Assembly (NCBI RefSeq): GCF_019375475.1
Contig: NZ_JAHXGQ010000012.1
Location: forward strand, 1-64,000
Length of the DNA: 64,000 nt
DNA from: Saccharothrix obliqua
Lineage (GTDB): Bacteria; Actinomycetota; Actinomycetes; Mycobacteriales; Pseudonocardiaceae
Direction: 5' to 3'
The notes beneath the pieces are model-generated. The model searched no databases, was not told the origin of the DNA, and saw only the letters and a list, made by a program, of their open reading frames with translations. The position numbers and the translations under genes are program-made. Within the stretch, counting starts at the first letter, position 1. Every line of letters begins with the position of its first letter. Positions 32,153 to 40,441 of the stretch are shown piece by piece.

Positions 32153-32263
32153 ATGACGACCGGACGGTCACCCGACGCGCACCCGCCGGGCGGGTCCGGC
32201 GCCCCACAGCCCGGACGATCCACGGTGGACGGAGTCGCCACCACCCCGGCGAGGTGGCCGTGA
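32153..32263 (+). CDS. Possible 36-residue leader peptide
   Basis: An ATG at 32153 opens a 36-codon frame rich in Pro, Gly and Thr whose stop overlaps the next start as TGATG, an arrangement typical of translational coupling. Most third positions are G or C. No Shine-Dalgarno sequence precedes it and there is no cysteine or RiPP-like core. It may be chance. Confidence 0.2.
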   Translation: MTTGRSPDAHPPGGSGAPQPGRSTVDGVATTPARWP

Positions 32264-33612
32264 TGACCCCGGTGTGGCGTGGTGACCGCGTCCAGCGCGC
32301 GACGGTGCCGGTGCCCGTGGACCACCGCCACCCGCGCGGCGCGACCCTGGACCTGGCCGTGGTCCGGTACCGGGCCGACCCGGCCCGGCGGCACGGCGTG
32401 CTCGTGGTGTGCCCCGACGACCCGGGCAGCTCCGGCACCGCCCTCGCCGCGCGGCTCGCGGACCTGCTGCCGCGCGTGGTGACCGAGCGCTTCGACCTGG
32501 TCGGCTTCGACCACCGGTTCAGCGGCGCCAGCGCACCGCTGACCGCCGACCTGACCGACGACGAGGTGCTGTGGGCGTTCCACCGGCCGGAGTCCTTCGC
32601 CGCGGAGGTGCGCTTCCAGCGCGCCCTGGTGGACAAGTGCTTCCCCCGCCACGCCGCGGTGCTGCCGCACCTGACCAGCCGCAACATCGCGCGAGACGTC
32701 GACGTGGTCCGCGCGGCCCTCGGCGCGGACCGGATCTCCTTGCTGGGCCACAACTACGGCGGTTACATCGCGTTGGTCTACGCGCACATGTTCGGCCCGC
32801 GGACCGACCGGGTGGTGGTGGACAGCGTGCTGGACCCGGACTGGGTGTGGCGTGGTCTGTTCCGCGCCGTCGCGGCCGGCGCGGAAGCCGGGCTGGACCG
32901 GTGGGCGCGCTGGTGCGCGGCCACCGGTCGGATCGCCCGCACCCCGGACCGCGTGCGGGCCTACGCGGAGCGCCTGTGGGAACTGGGTTCGGCGGCGATC
33001 GGGCCGGTGCCGGTCACCGGCGCGCTGCTGCGCATGATCACCGTCGTGCTGCTCCGCGCCGACCGGACCTACGGCGTGCTGGCCGACGTGCTCGCCGCCG
33101 CGGCGGGCGACGCCGAGCCGGAGCCGGCGGCGGTCGCCGAGCTGGGCGCGTTGTTCGGCACGCCGAAACCGCGGAGCGCGGGTGTCGCGCACCTCGCGAT
33201 CCTCAGCGGCGAGTGCCCGTGGCCACGTGACCTCGCCGTGTACCGGGCGGACCTCGAAGCGGCCCGCGGCACGCTGGTGGGCGAGGCGATGGCCGGGCCG
33301 AAACCGGGCGCGTTCTGGCCGGTGCCGCCGCTGGAGCCGGCCACCGCGATCGGCGGTCCGGCGGAGGTGCTGCTGGTGCAGTCCGAACACGACCCGTTCA
33401 CACCGGCGTCCGGGGCGCGGCACGTCCGGGAACTGCTGCCGCGCAGCCGGCTCGTGCTCGCCGAGGACCTGGCCCACCACCGGGTGTTCCCGTTCTCCGG
33501 CCACGGGGGCGTCACCCGCGCCGTCACCGACTACCTGGTGAGCGGCCGACTGCCGGACAACGACCTGTCGATCGCGGAGGCGACGCCGTGGACTTCCACC
33601 ACCAGCAGCTGA
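32263..33612 (+). CDS. S33-like alpha/beta hydrolase lacking the catalytic serine
   Basis: A 449-residue protein of the tripeptidyl-aminopeptidase/proline-iminopeptidase type (S33). It matches the next gene product along the whole length (DLVGFDHRFSGAS, SRNIARDVDVVRAALGADRI, DPDWVWRGLF, HHRVFPFSG). The nucleophile elbow reads LLGHNYGGYIAL: the expected Ser of GxSxG is Asn. The Asp (QSEHDPFTPAS) and His (LAHHRVFPF) regions remain. It is therefore probably catalytically dead or altered, acting as a partner or binding protein for its paralogue. The ATG at 32263 is preceded by GAGGTGG, with GTG at 32260 as an alternative. Confidence 0.8.
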   Translation: MTPVWRGDRVQRATVPVPVDHRHPRGATLDLAVVRYRADPARRHGVLVVCPDDPGSSGTALAARLADLLPRVVTERFDLVGFDHRFSGASAPLTADLTDDEVLWAFHRPESFAAEVRFQRALVDKCFPRHAAVLPHLTSRNIARDVDVVRAALGADRISLLGHNYGGYIALVYAHMFGPRTDRVVVDSVLDPDWVWRGLFRAVAAGAEAGLDRWARWCAATGRIARTPDRVRAYAERLWELGSAAIGPVPVTGALLRMITVVLLRADRTYGVLADVLAAAAGDAEPEPAAVAELGALFGTPKPRSAGVAHLAILSGECPWPRDLAVYRADLEAARGTLVGEAMAGPKPGAFWPVPPLEPATAIGGPAEVLLVQSEHDPFTPASGARHVRELLPRSRLVLAEDLAHHRVFPFSGHGGVTRAVTDYLVSGRLPDNDLSIAEATPWTSTTSS

Positions 33613-35003
33613 CCTGGGCACCGCTCGACGAGCCGGCGGTGGCCGGGCTGGAGGGCGCGACGCTCACCGTGCCGCTGGACCACACCCGGCCCGGTGGGCG
33701 CACGATCACCCTGGGCCTGGGCCGGCTCCGCGCGGGCAACCCGGCCGCGCGGCGGGGCGTGCTGCTCGTCGGTCCCGGTGACGACCTGGGCAACCGGGGT
33801 CTGGTGCTGCTCGGCCAACTCGCCCGCGCGCTGCCGGACGAAGTGCGCGCGTGCTACGACCTGGTGGGGTTCGACCACCGGTTCATGGGAGCGAGCAGCC
33901 CGGTGGTCGTCGGCCTGGAACCGGAGGAACGGCTCTGGGTGTTCCACCACCCGCGCGACTTCGAGCACGAGGTGCGGTTCCAGGCGAAGGTGGCCGCCAA
34001 GGTCGCCGAGCACGCGATGGACGTGCTGCCGTACGCGAGTTCCCGCAACATCGCCCGGGACATGGACGTGATCCGGGCCGTGCTCGGCGAGGAGCGGATC
34101 TCCTACCTCGGGTACTCGTACGGCACCTACCTCGGTGCGGTGTACGCGCGGATGTTCCCCGAGCACGTCGACCGCGTGGTGCTGGACTCGATGTGCAGCC
34201 CGGACTGGGTGTGGCGCGGCCTGTTCACCGATTTCAGCCCCAACGGCGAGCGCGCGTTGAACCGGTGGGCCGGCTGGGCGGCGCGCCACCACGACCGGTA
34301 CGGCCTGGGCGAGACCGGGGCGCGGGTGCGCGCCGGCTACGACCGGTTGCTGGCGCGGGCCGAGGGAGAACCGGTCGAGGTGTCCGGCTTCCCGTTCGAC
34401 CGCACGCTGATCCGGTTGGTGGCGGTGGGAATGCTGAACAGCGACCTGGCGTACGAGCACCTGGCCGACATCGTGCGCGCGGCGGTGCACGGCGGTCCCT
34501 TCGCACCGTCCACCCTGGAGTACATGGCGCCGATGTTCGCGCAGCCCAAGGAGGAGAGCGGCACCGTGGCGCAACTCGCGATCCTGGCGGGAGACTGGTC
34601 GTGGCCTCGCGACCCGGACCTGTACGAGCGGGACATGCGCGCGCACGGCGAGCGGTGGCCGTTCGCGGGCCGGGCGATGGCGGGGATCAAGGCCACCGCC
34701 TTCTGGCCGGTGCAACCGGTCGAACCGCCGACCCCGCTGGACACCGGCGCGCCCGCGCCCGGGATGCTGCTGGTGGCGGCGGACCAGGACATGTCGACGC
34801 CGCACGCGGCCGGCGTGCGGATGCGCGAGGTGTTCGCCCGGGAGGCGCGGCTGCTGACCGTGGCCGACACCGCCCACCACCGGGTGTTCCCGTTCTACCG
34901 GAACGCGGCCGTGGACGAGGTGGTGACCGGGTACCTGGTGGACGGCGTGCTGCCGACCGCCGACCTCACCGTGCCCAACCTGCGCGCCCGGGTGGCGTCG
35001 TGA
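33588..35003 (+). CDS. S33-like alpha/beta hydrolase, intact copy
   Basis: The 471-residue paralogue keeps an intact nucleophile elbow YLGYSYGTYLGAV (GxSxG), with Asp in AADQDMSTPHA and His in TAHHRVFPFYRN. N-terminal SRNIARDMDVIRAVLGEERI and SPDWVWRGLF match the TAP-like group. The GTG at 33588 lies inside the end of the previous gene (25-base overlap) and follows GGAGGCGAC, so the two are translated together. S33 members cleave peptides or esters; in a biosynthetic context a thioesterase or lactone-forming role is also possible. There is no signal peptide, so it is cytosolic. Confidence 0.85.
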   Translation: MDFHHQQLTWAPLDEPAVAGLEGATLTVPLDHTRPGGRTITLGLGRLRAGNPAARRGVLLVGPGDDLGNRGLVLLGQLARALPDEVRACYDLVGFDHRFMGASSPVVVGLEPEERLWVFHHPRDFEHEVRFQAKVAAKVAEHAMDVLPYASSRNIARDMDVIRAVLGEERISYLGYSYGTYLGAVYARMFPEHVDRVVLDSMCSPDWVWRGLFTDFSPNGERALNRWAGWAARHHDRYGLGETGARVRAGYDRLLARAEGEPVEVSGFPFDRTLIRLVAVGMLNSDLAYEHLADIVRAAVHGGPFAPSTLEYMAPMFAQPKEESGTVAQLAILAGDWSWPRDPDLYERDMRAHGERWPFAGRAMAGIKATAFWPVQPVEPPTPLDTGAPAPGMLLVAADQDMSTPHAAGVRMREVFAREARLLTVADTAHHRVFPFYRNAAVDEVVTGYLVDGVLPTADLTVPNLRARVAS

Positions 35004-35728
35004 ACGGGGTCGCGCTGGTCACCGGCGCGTCCAGCGGTATCGGCGACGCGGTGGCGCGGGAGCTGGCCGCCGCCGGGGCGACCGTGGCGGTGACCGCGCG
35101 GCGCGCGGACCGGTTGGCGGCGCTGGCCGAGGAGATCGGCGGGCACGCGTACCCGGCGGACCTCACCGACCCGGACCGGGACGTCGTCGCCGACGTGGTG
35201 GGCGACCACGGCCGGCTCGACGTGGTGGTGGCCAACGCGGGCGTGCTGCTGCTCGGGGGTGTCGAGCACGCGCCGGCCGCGGAGCTGCGCCGGATGGTGG
35301 AGGTCAACCTGCTGGGCGCGGTGCGGGTGGCGCACAGCGCCCTGCCGCACCTGCTGGCCGCCGCCGCCGGGCCACGCGGGGTGGCGGACCTGGTCGTGAT
35401 CGGCTCGGCGGGCAGGCGGCTGGAGCTGCCGTTCACCGCGGGCTACGACGCCACGAAGGCCGGGCTGGCCGCGTTCTGCGCGTCGCTGCGCAAGGAGGTC
35501 GCCCGCCGGTACGTGCGGGTCGCGCTGGTCGAACCGGGGTTCGTGGCGCCCACCGAGCTGCCCCTCCACACCCGGCCGGAGGTCATGGCGGGCCTGGCCG
35601 GCGGTTTCGACCCCGGCGCGCCGCTGAGCCCGGCCGACGTGGGCGGCCTCGTCCGGTACGTGGTCGAGCAGCCCCGGCACGCGGCCGTCGAGCGGGTCGT
35701 CCTGCGGCCGACCGAGCAGGTGGAGTGA
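35000..35728 (+). CDS. Short-chain dehydrogenase/reductase
   Basis: A 242-residue classical SDR: ALVTGASSGIGDAVARELAA (TGxxxGxG), VVVANAGVLLLGG (NAG), VIGSAGRRLELPFTAGYDATKAGL (Ser and YxxxK, here YDATK) and EPGFVAPTEL. The basic residues after the second strand (TARRADR) suggest NADP(H). It starts at a GTG overlapping the previous stop (GTGA), so it is the fifth gene of the AarF-led operon. Confidence 0.9.
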   Translation: MNGVALVTGASSGIGDAVARELAAAGATVAVTARRADRLAALAEEIGGHAYPADLTDPDRDVVADVVGDHGRLDVVVANAGVLLLGGVEHAPAAELRRMVEVNLLGAVRVAHSALPHLLAAAAGPRGVADLVVIGSAGRRLELPFTAGYDATKAGLAAFCASLRKEVARRYVRVALVEPGFVAPTELPLHTRPEVMAGLAGGFDPGAPLSPADVGGLVRYVVEQPRHAAVERVVLRPTEQVE

Positions 35729-35731
35729 GCC

Positions 35732-36175
35732 GTGGACCGCAAGCGGCGTTACGAGCGGGTGGTGCGCCGGTTCCGCGGCGCGGTGCTGTTCCGGCAGGAC
35801 TTCGACGTGCTCCGGGAAGTGCTGGCGGACGACTTCGTCGACCACTTCGCGCCGCCGTGGGACCCGCCCGGCCGGCCCGGCGTGGAGCACCGGTTCCACC
35901 AGGCCGCCGCGGCGCTGACCACCAGGCGGGTGGAGGTGCTGGTGTCGGTGTGCGAGGGCGACGTGCTGGCGCAGGCCATCGAGCTGCACTTCGAGCACAC
36001 CGGCGAGTTCCTGGGCATCGCGCCGACGGGCACGCGGTTCGTGATCGGGGGGTCGAACACGTTCCGGTTCGAGGGCGACCGGATCGCCGAGCACTGGGGC
36101 GTGTTCGACGTCGCGAAGATCCCGGACCTGCTGGCGGGCGGCGGCGGCTGGTCGGCGATGTGGGAGAACCGGTAG
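35732..36175 (+). CDS. SnoaL-like ester cyclase (NTF2 fold)
   Basis: A 147-residue protein of the SnoaL/ester-cyclase group: FDVLREVLADDFVDHFAPPW, FHQAAAAL, EHTGEFLGIAPTGTRFVIGG and NTFRFEGDRIAEHWGVFD with the typical W in EHWG. It follows the SDR by three bases and closes the six-gene operon. Members act in polyketide cyclisation or as epoxide hydrolase-like enzymes. The function here is inferred from fold only. Confidence 0.75.
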   Translation: MDRKRRYERVVRRFRGAVLFRQDFDVLREVLADDFVDHFAPPWDPPGRPGVEHRFHQAAAALTTRRVEVLVSVCEGDVLAQAIELHFEHTGEFLGIAPTGTRFVIGGSNTFRFEGDRIAEHWGVFDVAKIPDLLAGGGGWSAMWENR

Positions 36176-36190
36176 TCGTCACGCAGCGTT

Positions 36191-36210
36191 GCGTAGGAAA
36201 CTTCCTACGC
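36191..36210. promoter_or_regulatory. Operator 1 of the VOC-ArsR operon
   Basis: GCGTAGGAAACTTCCTACGC is a perfect inverted repeat of 9-base arms with a 2-base centre. It sits upstream of the -35 box of the promoter at 36215. Confidence 0.75.
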
Positions 36211-36214
36211 CGGG

Positions 36215-36244
36215 TTGATGCGTAGGCAGCTCCCTACGTATCAT
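36215..36244 (+). promoter_or_regulatory. Leaderless sigma-70-type promoter of the VOC-ArsR-DrrAB operon
   Basis: TTGATG (36215-36220) and TATCAT (36239-36244) are 18 bases apart. Seven bases after the -10 box lies the A of the ATG at 36251, so the mRNA probably starts at the start codon; no Shine-Dalgarno sequence precedes that ATG. Confidence 0.65.
36220..36239. promoter_or_regulatory. Operator 2 of the VOC-ArsR operon
   Basis: GCGTAGGCAGCTCCCTACGT is an imperfect copy of the dyad at 36191-36210, with centres 29 bases apart. It fills the spacer between -35 and -10, so a bound repressor, most simply the ArsR product of the operon, would block RNA polymerase. Confidence 0.7.
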
Positions 36245-36250
36245 GTCCGC

Positions 36251-36631
36251 ATGGAGATCACTCGAATCAAGCGCGTGTCGGTGCCGGTGTCCGACCAGGA
36301 CCGGGCCAAGGACTTCTACACCTCGGCCCTGGGGTTCAAGCTGCTGCTCGAACTGCCGGTGCCGATGGGCGACAACGCCCGCTGGATCGAGGTCGCGCCC
36401 GACGGCGGGGAGACCAGCTTCATCCTCGGCACCTGGTTCGAGGGCATGACTCCCGGCAACCTCTTCGGGCTGATGCTGGAGACCGAGGACATCGCCGCCG
36501 ACGCCGACGCGCTGCGCTCGTCGGGCGTCGAGGTGGAGGGGCCGTTCGACACCCCGTTCGGCACGCAGGCCACCTTCTCCGACCCCGACGGCAACGCGTT
36601 CGTGCTGGTGCAGCGGCAGGAGGCCGGATGA
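36251..36631 (+). CDS. VOC (glyoxalase/bleomycin-resistance) family protein
   Basis: A 126-residue vicinal-oxygen-chelate protein: IKRVSVPVSDQDRAKDFYTS, LGFKLLLELP, GDNARWIEVAPDGGETSFI and TFSDPDGNAFVLVQ, the usual paired beta-alpha-beta-beta-beta modules. The glyoxalase metal His is replaced at the first position (SVPVSD), so it is more likely a binding or resistance protein or an unidentified dioxygenase-like enzyme. It is the first gene of an operon with an ArsR regulator and a DrrAB-type ABC exporter. The ATG at 36251 appears leaderless. Confidence 0.85.
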   Translation: MEITRIKRVSVPVSDQDRAKDFYTSALGFKLLLELPVPMGDNARWIEVAPDGGETSFILGTWFEGMTPGNLFGLMLETEDIAADADALRSSGVEVEGPFDTPFGTQATFSDPDGNAFVLVQRQEAG

Positions 36632-36638
36632 TGTGCCC

Positions 36639-37007
36639 ATGACGGACGTGATCGACGGGGTGTTCGCGGCACTGGCCAACTCGACGCGGCGGGCGTTGCT
36701 GGCGCGGCTCCTCGAAGAGGGTGACCAGCCGGTGCAGCGCCTGGCCGCGCACTTCGACATGGCGCGGCCCAGCGTGTCCGAGCACCTGAAGGTGCTCAAG
36801 GACGCGGGACTGGTCTCCGGCCGCCGGCGTGGCCGGCAGCAGATCTACCGGCTGGAGCACGAGGCGATGGCGTCCATCCGGGATTGGCTCGCCCCCTACG
36901 AGCTGTTCTGGCGGGACAAGCTCGCCGCGATGAGCGCGGTGCTGGACGAAGAGGCCCGTGCGGAGGAAGAGGAGCAGACCCGCGTGGAACGAGAGGAACC
37001 CGAATGA
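36639..37007 (+). CDS. ArsR family transcriptional regulator
   Basis: A 122-residue ArsR-type winged helix: FAALANSTRRALLARLLEEG, PVQRLAAHFDMARPSVSEHL and KVLKDAGLVSGRRRGRQQIYRLE. It lacks the metal-binding CxC motifs, so it belongs to the non-metal subgroup often paired with VOC or SRPBCC genes. A GTG at 36633, nine bases after AGGAGG, is an alternative start adding two residues. The 3' end overlaps the ABC ATPase gene (ATGA). It probably represses its own operon through the dyads at 36191-36239. Confidence 0.85.
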   Translation: MTDVIDGVFAALANSTRRALLARLLEEGDQPVQRLAAHFDMARPSVSEHLKVLKDAGLVSGRRRGRQQIYRLEHEAMASIRDWLAPYELFWRDKLAAMSAVLDEEARAEEEEQTRVEREEPE

Positions 37008-37975
37008 CCCCCACGATCGAGGCCGTGGGCGTGCGCAAGCGGTTCGGCGAGGTGACGGCGCTCGACGGGCTCGACATCGTCGCCGAACCGGGCCAGGTCG
37101 TCGCGCTGCTCGGGCCCAACGGGGCGGGCAAGACCACCTTCGTCCGGGCCGTGGCGACGTTGCTGCGGCCCGACAGCGGCGCGTTGCGGGTCGCCGGCGT
37201 GGACGCCGTGGCCGACCCGCGGCGCGTCCGCCGGCTGATCGGCCTGGCCGGGCAGTTCGCCGCCGTCGAGGGCGCCATGACCGGTCGGGAGAACCTGGAC
37301 ATGGTGGCCCGGCTGTTCGGCCTCGACCGGCGCGCCGCCCGTGCCGCCGCCGACCGCGTGCTCCGCCAACTGGGCCTGGAGGAGCACGGCGACCGGCTGG
37401 TGCGCACCTACTCGGGAGGGCTGCGCAGGCGGCTCGACCTCGGGGCGAGCCTGGTCGGCACGCCCCGCGTGCTGCTGCTCGACGAACCCACCACGGGCCT
37501 GGACCCCCGCAGCCGGATCGAGCTGTGGTCGGTGATCCGCGAGCTGGTCGAGCAGGGCACGGACATGCTGCTCACCACCCAGTACCTCAACGAGGCCGAC
37601 GAGCTGGCCGACCTGATCGCCATCGTCGACCGCGGCCGGGTCGTCGCGGCCGGCAGCCCGCGCGAGCTGAAGGCCCGTGCGGGTCGCGACGTCGTGGAGG
37701 TCCACGTGCACGACCGGGAGTCGGTGGCCGCCGCCGCACGCGTCCTGGCCCCGCTGGGCGTGGGCGAACCCCGCGCCGACGCCGCGACCCGGCTGGTGTC
37801 GATCGCCGTCGACAGCGGTTCCGAGCGCCTGCTGGAGAGCGTGCGCGCGTTGGCCGAGCAGGAGGTGGCCGTGGAGGACATCGCGTTGCGGCGACCGACC
37901 CTGGACGAGGTGTTCCTGGCCCTGACCGGGACGTCCGCCGCCCGACCCGAGGACGAGAAGGTGACCAGCCCGTGA
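37004..37975 (+). CDS. DrrA-type ABC exporter ATP-binding protein
   Basis: The 323-residue ATPase has Walker A LLGPNGAGKTTF, signature TYSGGLRRRLDL, Walker B VLLLDEPTTGLDPRSR and the H-loop replaced by LTTQYLNEADELAD (Gln), which is characteristic of DrrA/daunorubicin-type ATPases. A C-terminal extension of about 90 residues with LRRPTLDEVFLALTG is the DrrA-type regulatory tail. The start overlaps the ArsR stop and the end overlaps the permease start. Together with the next gene it exports a hydrophobic compound, probably one bound by the VOC protein or sensed by ArsR. Confidence 0.9.
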   Translation: MTPTIEAVGVRKRFGEVTALDGLDIVAEPGQVVALLGPNGAGKTTFVRAVATLLRPDSGALRVAGVDAVADPRRVRRLIGLAGQFAAVEGAMTGRENLDMVARLFGLDRRAARAAADRVLRQLGLEEHGDRLVRTYSGGLRRRLDLGASLVGTPRVLLLDEPTTGLDPRSRIELWSVIRELVEQGTDMLLTTQYLNEADELADLIAIVDRGRVVAAGSPRELKARAGRDVVEVHVHDRESVAAAARVLAPLGVGEPRADAATRLVSIAVDSGSERLLESVRALAEQEVAVEDIALRRPTLDEVFLALTGTSAARPEDEKVTSP

Positions 37976-38781
37976 CCGCCGCCGTCGTGCAGGCCCCGCC
38001 CGGGGCGGGAGTGCTCAGCTCGCTGTCCGCGGTGGCCAAGCGCAGCCTGCTCAAGTACCGCCGCACGCCGCAGGTGCTGTTCGTCAGCGCCGTGCAGGGC
38101 GTCGCGTTCATGCTGATCTTCCGCTACGCCTTCGGCGGCGCCATCGAGAGCGGCACGCTGTCCTATGTGGACTACCTCGTGCCCGGTGTGGCCACGGCGG
38201 GTGTCCTGTTCTCCGGCGGCGTGTCCGCGGTCGGCATCGCGGAGGACGCGGGCCAGGGGCTGTACGACCGCCTCAAGTCGTTGCCCATGGCGCACACCGC
38301 GATCCTCGGCGGTCGGGTGCTGGCGGACACGGTGCTCGTGGCGTGGTGCCTGCTGGCCGCGACGCTGACGGCCTTCCTCATCGGCTTCCGCGTGCACACG
38401 AACTTCTTCGCCGGGCTGGCGGCCTTCGGCGTGGTGGTCCTGTTCGGGATGGCGTTCGTCTGGGTCTTCGTGGCCCTCGGCCTGCTGTCCGCGGCCAACC
38501 CGCAAGCCGCGCAGGGCCTGGGTTTCCTCGTGCTGCCGCTGAGCTTCGCGTCGAGCGCCTACGTGCCCGTGCACACCATGCCCGACTGGCTCCGCGCGAT
38601 CGCCGAGCACCAGCCGGTGACCGTCGCGGTGAACGCGGCGCGCACCCTGACCCAGGGCGCGCCCGCCGAGGCGCTGGCCGGTGGCACGGCGGGTCACTTC
38701 ACCCTGCTCGCCGTCCTCTGGAGCATCGGCATCTCGGTGGTGTTCGGCGGCATCGCGGTGGCCCGCATCCGCAAGCGCTGA
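37972..38781 (+). CDS. DrrB-type ABC-2 permease
   Basis: A 269-residue ABC-2 permease with six hydrophobic segments (VLFVSAVQGVAFMLIFRYAF, VPGVATAGVLFSGGV, LVAWCLLAATLTAFLIGF, FGVVVLFGMAFVWVF and others) and the ABC-2 signature region AEDAGQGLYDRLKSLPMA between segments 2 and 3. It starts at a GTG overlapping the ATPase stop and closes the operon. Confidence 0.9.
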   Translation: MTAAVVQAPPGAGVLSSLSAVAKRSLLKYRRTPQVLFVSAVQGVAFMLIFRYAFGGAIESGTLSYVDYLVPGVATAGVLFSGGVSAVGIAEDAGQGLYDRLKSLPMAHTAILGGRVLADTVLVAWCLLAATLTAFLIGFRVHTNFFAGLAAFGVVVLFGMAFVWVFVALGLLSAANPQAAQGLGFLVLPLSFASSAYVPVHTMPDWLRAIAEHQPVTVAVNAARTLTQGAPAEALAGGTAGHFTLLAVLWSIGISVVFGGIAVARIRKR

Positions 38782-38805
38782 ACCGCCGGTCGAGTTCGAC
38801 TGACA

Positions 38806-39864
38806 CTACCGGGTGAATTCCGCGGCGCGGATCTCGTACAGCGTGTTGAACGTCGGGATCGGGTGGGCCAGGGTGCGCACCCCGCCCAGCCCGGCCGCGC
38901 CGCACGCCGCGCGCAGCACGGGTTCCGGCAGCCCCATCATGCCCCACGCCTCACCGCCTGCCGCCTGCGCGATCGGCACGGAGTAGAGCGCGCTCGTGGC
39001 GTAGAACAACGTCGCCGCCGGGCCCGTGTTGTCCGCCGGGTCGGCCGCGCAGTCCGTCTCCAGCAGCAGGAAGACCCCGTCCGGTCCGATCGCCCGCGCC
39101 ACCGCGCGCAACGTGGCCGTGAGGTCCAGCGCGTCGTGCAGCACGTCCAGCGCCAGCACCAGCACGCACCCGCCGTCCAGCTCGGACGGGTCGCCGTGGA
39201 CGAACCGCACCCGGTCGGCCAACCCGGCCGCCGCCGCGGCGGAGCGCGCGGTCGCGACGTTGGCCGCGACCCGGTCGTACCCGACGAACTCGCACCTCGG
39301 GAACGCCCGCGCCAGCAGCACCAGCGCCCGCCCGTCCCCGCTCGCGAGGTGGGCCACCCGCCCGCCGCGCCCGAGCCGGTCGGCCAGCCCCGGCACGGCC
39401 GGCACCCACTGCGCCACCAGCATCTTCTCCAGCCACAGACCGGCCATCCGGTGCATCGTCGCGAACAGCTCCGCCGGGTAGTCCTCGACCGGCACGCCCG
39501 CGCCCGTGCGGAACCCGGCCACCACCCGGTCCAGCACGCCGCCCAGCGCCGGCAGCAGCCGGGCCACGCCGCCCAGGTAGAACGGGGACTCCTCGTACGC
39601 CAGCAGCGCCGCGTGCTCCGGCGGCAACGCGAACCGGTCACCGTCCCGGGTGACGAAATCGGCGCTCGCCAGGGCGTGCAGCCACTCCCGCGCCGACCGC
39701 TCGTCCACCGCGCCGTGCCGGGCCAGGTCGGCCGCCGTCAGCGGACCCCGTTCGGCCAGGACGCGGAAGAGCCCCAGCCGGTCCCCGATGGCGCACATCG
39801 CGCACACCGAGGCGTCGCCGACCACGGCCAGGAACCGGTCCAGGAACTGCTCAGCGGTCGCCAT
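38806..39864 (-). CDS. Winged-helix SAM methyltransferase-like protein
   Basis: A 352-residue protein closely related to the C-terminal part of the fusion at 22883-24994: CAIGDRLGLFRVLAERGPLT, ERSAREWLHALASADFV, FVGYDRVAANVATARS, LALDVLHDALDLTATLRAVA and ETDCAADPADNTGPAATLFY. SAM motif I is eroded: it reads VAHLASGDGRALVLLA instead of DxGxGxG, so methyl transfer is uncertain. It lies 34 bases downstream of an SRPBCC gene in the same direction, reproducing as two genes what the fusion carries in one. Confidence 0.8.
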   Translation of the reverse strand: MATAEQFLDRFLAVVGDASVCAMCAIGDRLGLFRVLAERGPLTAADLARHGAVDERSAREWLHALASADFVTRDGDRFALPPEHAALLAYEESPFYLGGVARLLPALGGVLDRVVAGFRTGAGVPVEDYPAELFATMHRMAGLWLEKMLVAQWVPAVPGLADRLGRGGRVAHLASGDGRALVLLARAFPRCEFVGYDRVAANVATARSAAAAAGLADRVRFVHGDPSELDGGCVLVLALDVLHDALDLTATLRAVARAIGPDGVFLLLETDCAADPADNTGPAATLFYATSALYSVPIAQAAGGEAWGMMGLPEPVLRAACGAAGLGGVRTLAHPIPTFNTLYEIRAAEFTR

Positions 39865-39898
39865 GCCGCCGACGCTACGAGCCGCCGGTTCACGGTAC

Positions 39899-40366
39899 TT
39901 ATCGCATGTTGCGGTGTTCCCCGCCGGCCGCCTGGTCGACCACGGCGCCGAGCTTGCGCAGCACGCCGACCCACCCGCCGCCGAGGATGCGGCGGGACAA
40001 CCGGTGCACCGGGTTGTGCTCGTCGAACCCGTCGTGCGCCAGGAACAACCGGGTGCCCCGGCCCTCCGGCTCCAACCGCCACGTCACCGTCGACCGCAGG
40101 CGGTTGTCGTCGCCGGGGTCGTCCCAGCTGATCCGCAGCATCCGCTCGACCTCGTAGGCCAGCACCTCGCAGTGGACGGTGCCGCCGAACCGGACCGCCG
40201 GGATCGCCTCACCCCGGAACGTGAACCGCCGGCCGACCTCCAGCGCGAAGTCGTTGGGCATCAGCCACCGCGCGAGCAACTCCGGGTCCGTGAGCACCCG
40301 CCACACCCGGTGCGGGGGGTGGGGCAGGAACTGGTCCAGGTTGATCGTCCGCGGGTTCTCGGTCAC
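39899..40366 (-). CDS. SRPBCC (AHSA1-like) protein
   Basis: A 155-residue single AHSA1/SRPBCC domain: INLDQFLPHPPHRVWRVLTD, LARWLMPNDFALEVGRRFTF, RLRSTVTWRLEPEGRGTRLF and HDGFDEH. The GTG start is at 40366. It is the first gene of a pair with the methyltransferase-like gene and corresponds to a SRPBCC half of the fusion protein at 22883-24994. Confidence 0.85.
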   Translation of the reverse strand: MTENPRTINLDQFLPHPPHRVWRVLTDPELLARWLMPNDFALEVGRRFTFRGEAIPAVRFGGTVHCEVLAYEVERMLRISWDDPGDDNRLRSTVTWRLEPEGRGTRLFLAHDGFDEHNPVHRLSRRILGGGWVGVLRKLGAVVDQAAGGEHRNMR

Positions 40367-40441
40367 CCATCGCCCCGTCCGCCGGTGGAGTCTCGCGCGC
40401 GGACATCCTAGCGAGACCCGTGGAGCGGGCAGGTCGAGCCG

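Noticed and set aside
32153..32263. RiPP precursor peptide before the hydrolase genes
   Set aside because: No cysteine, no recognisable leader or core, no modifying enzyme of a RiPP class nearby, and no ribosome-binding site. Kept only as a low-confidence leader peptide.
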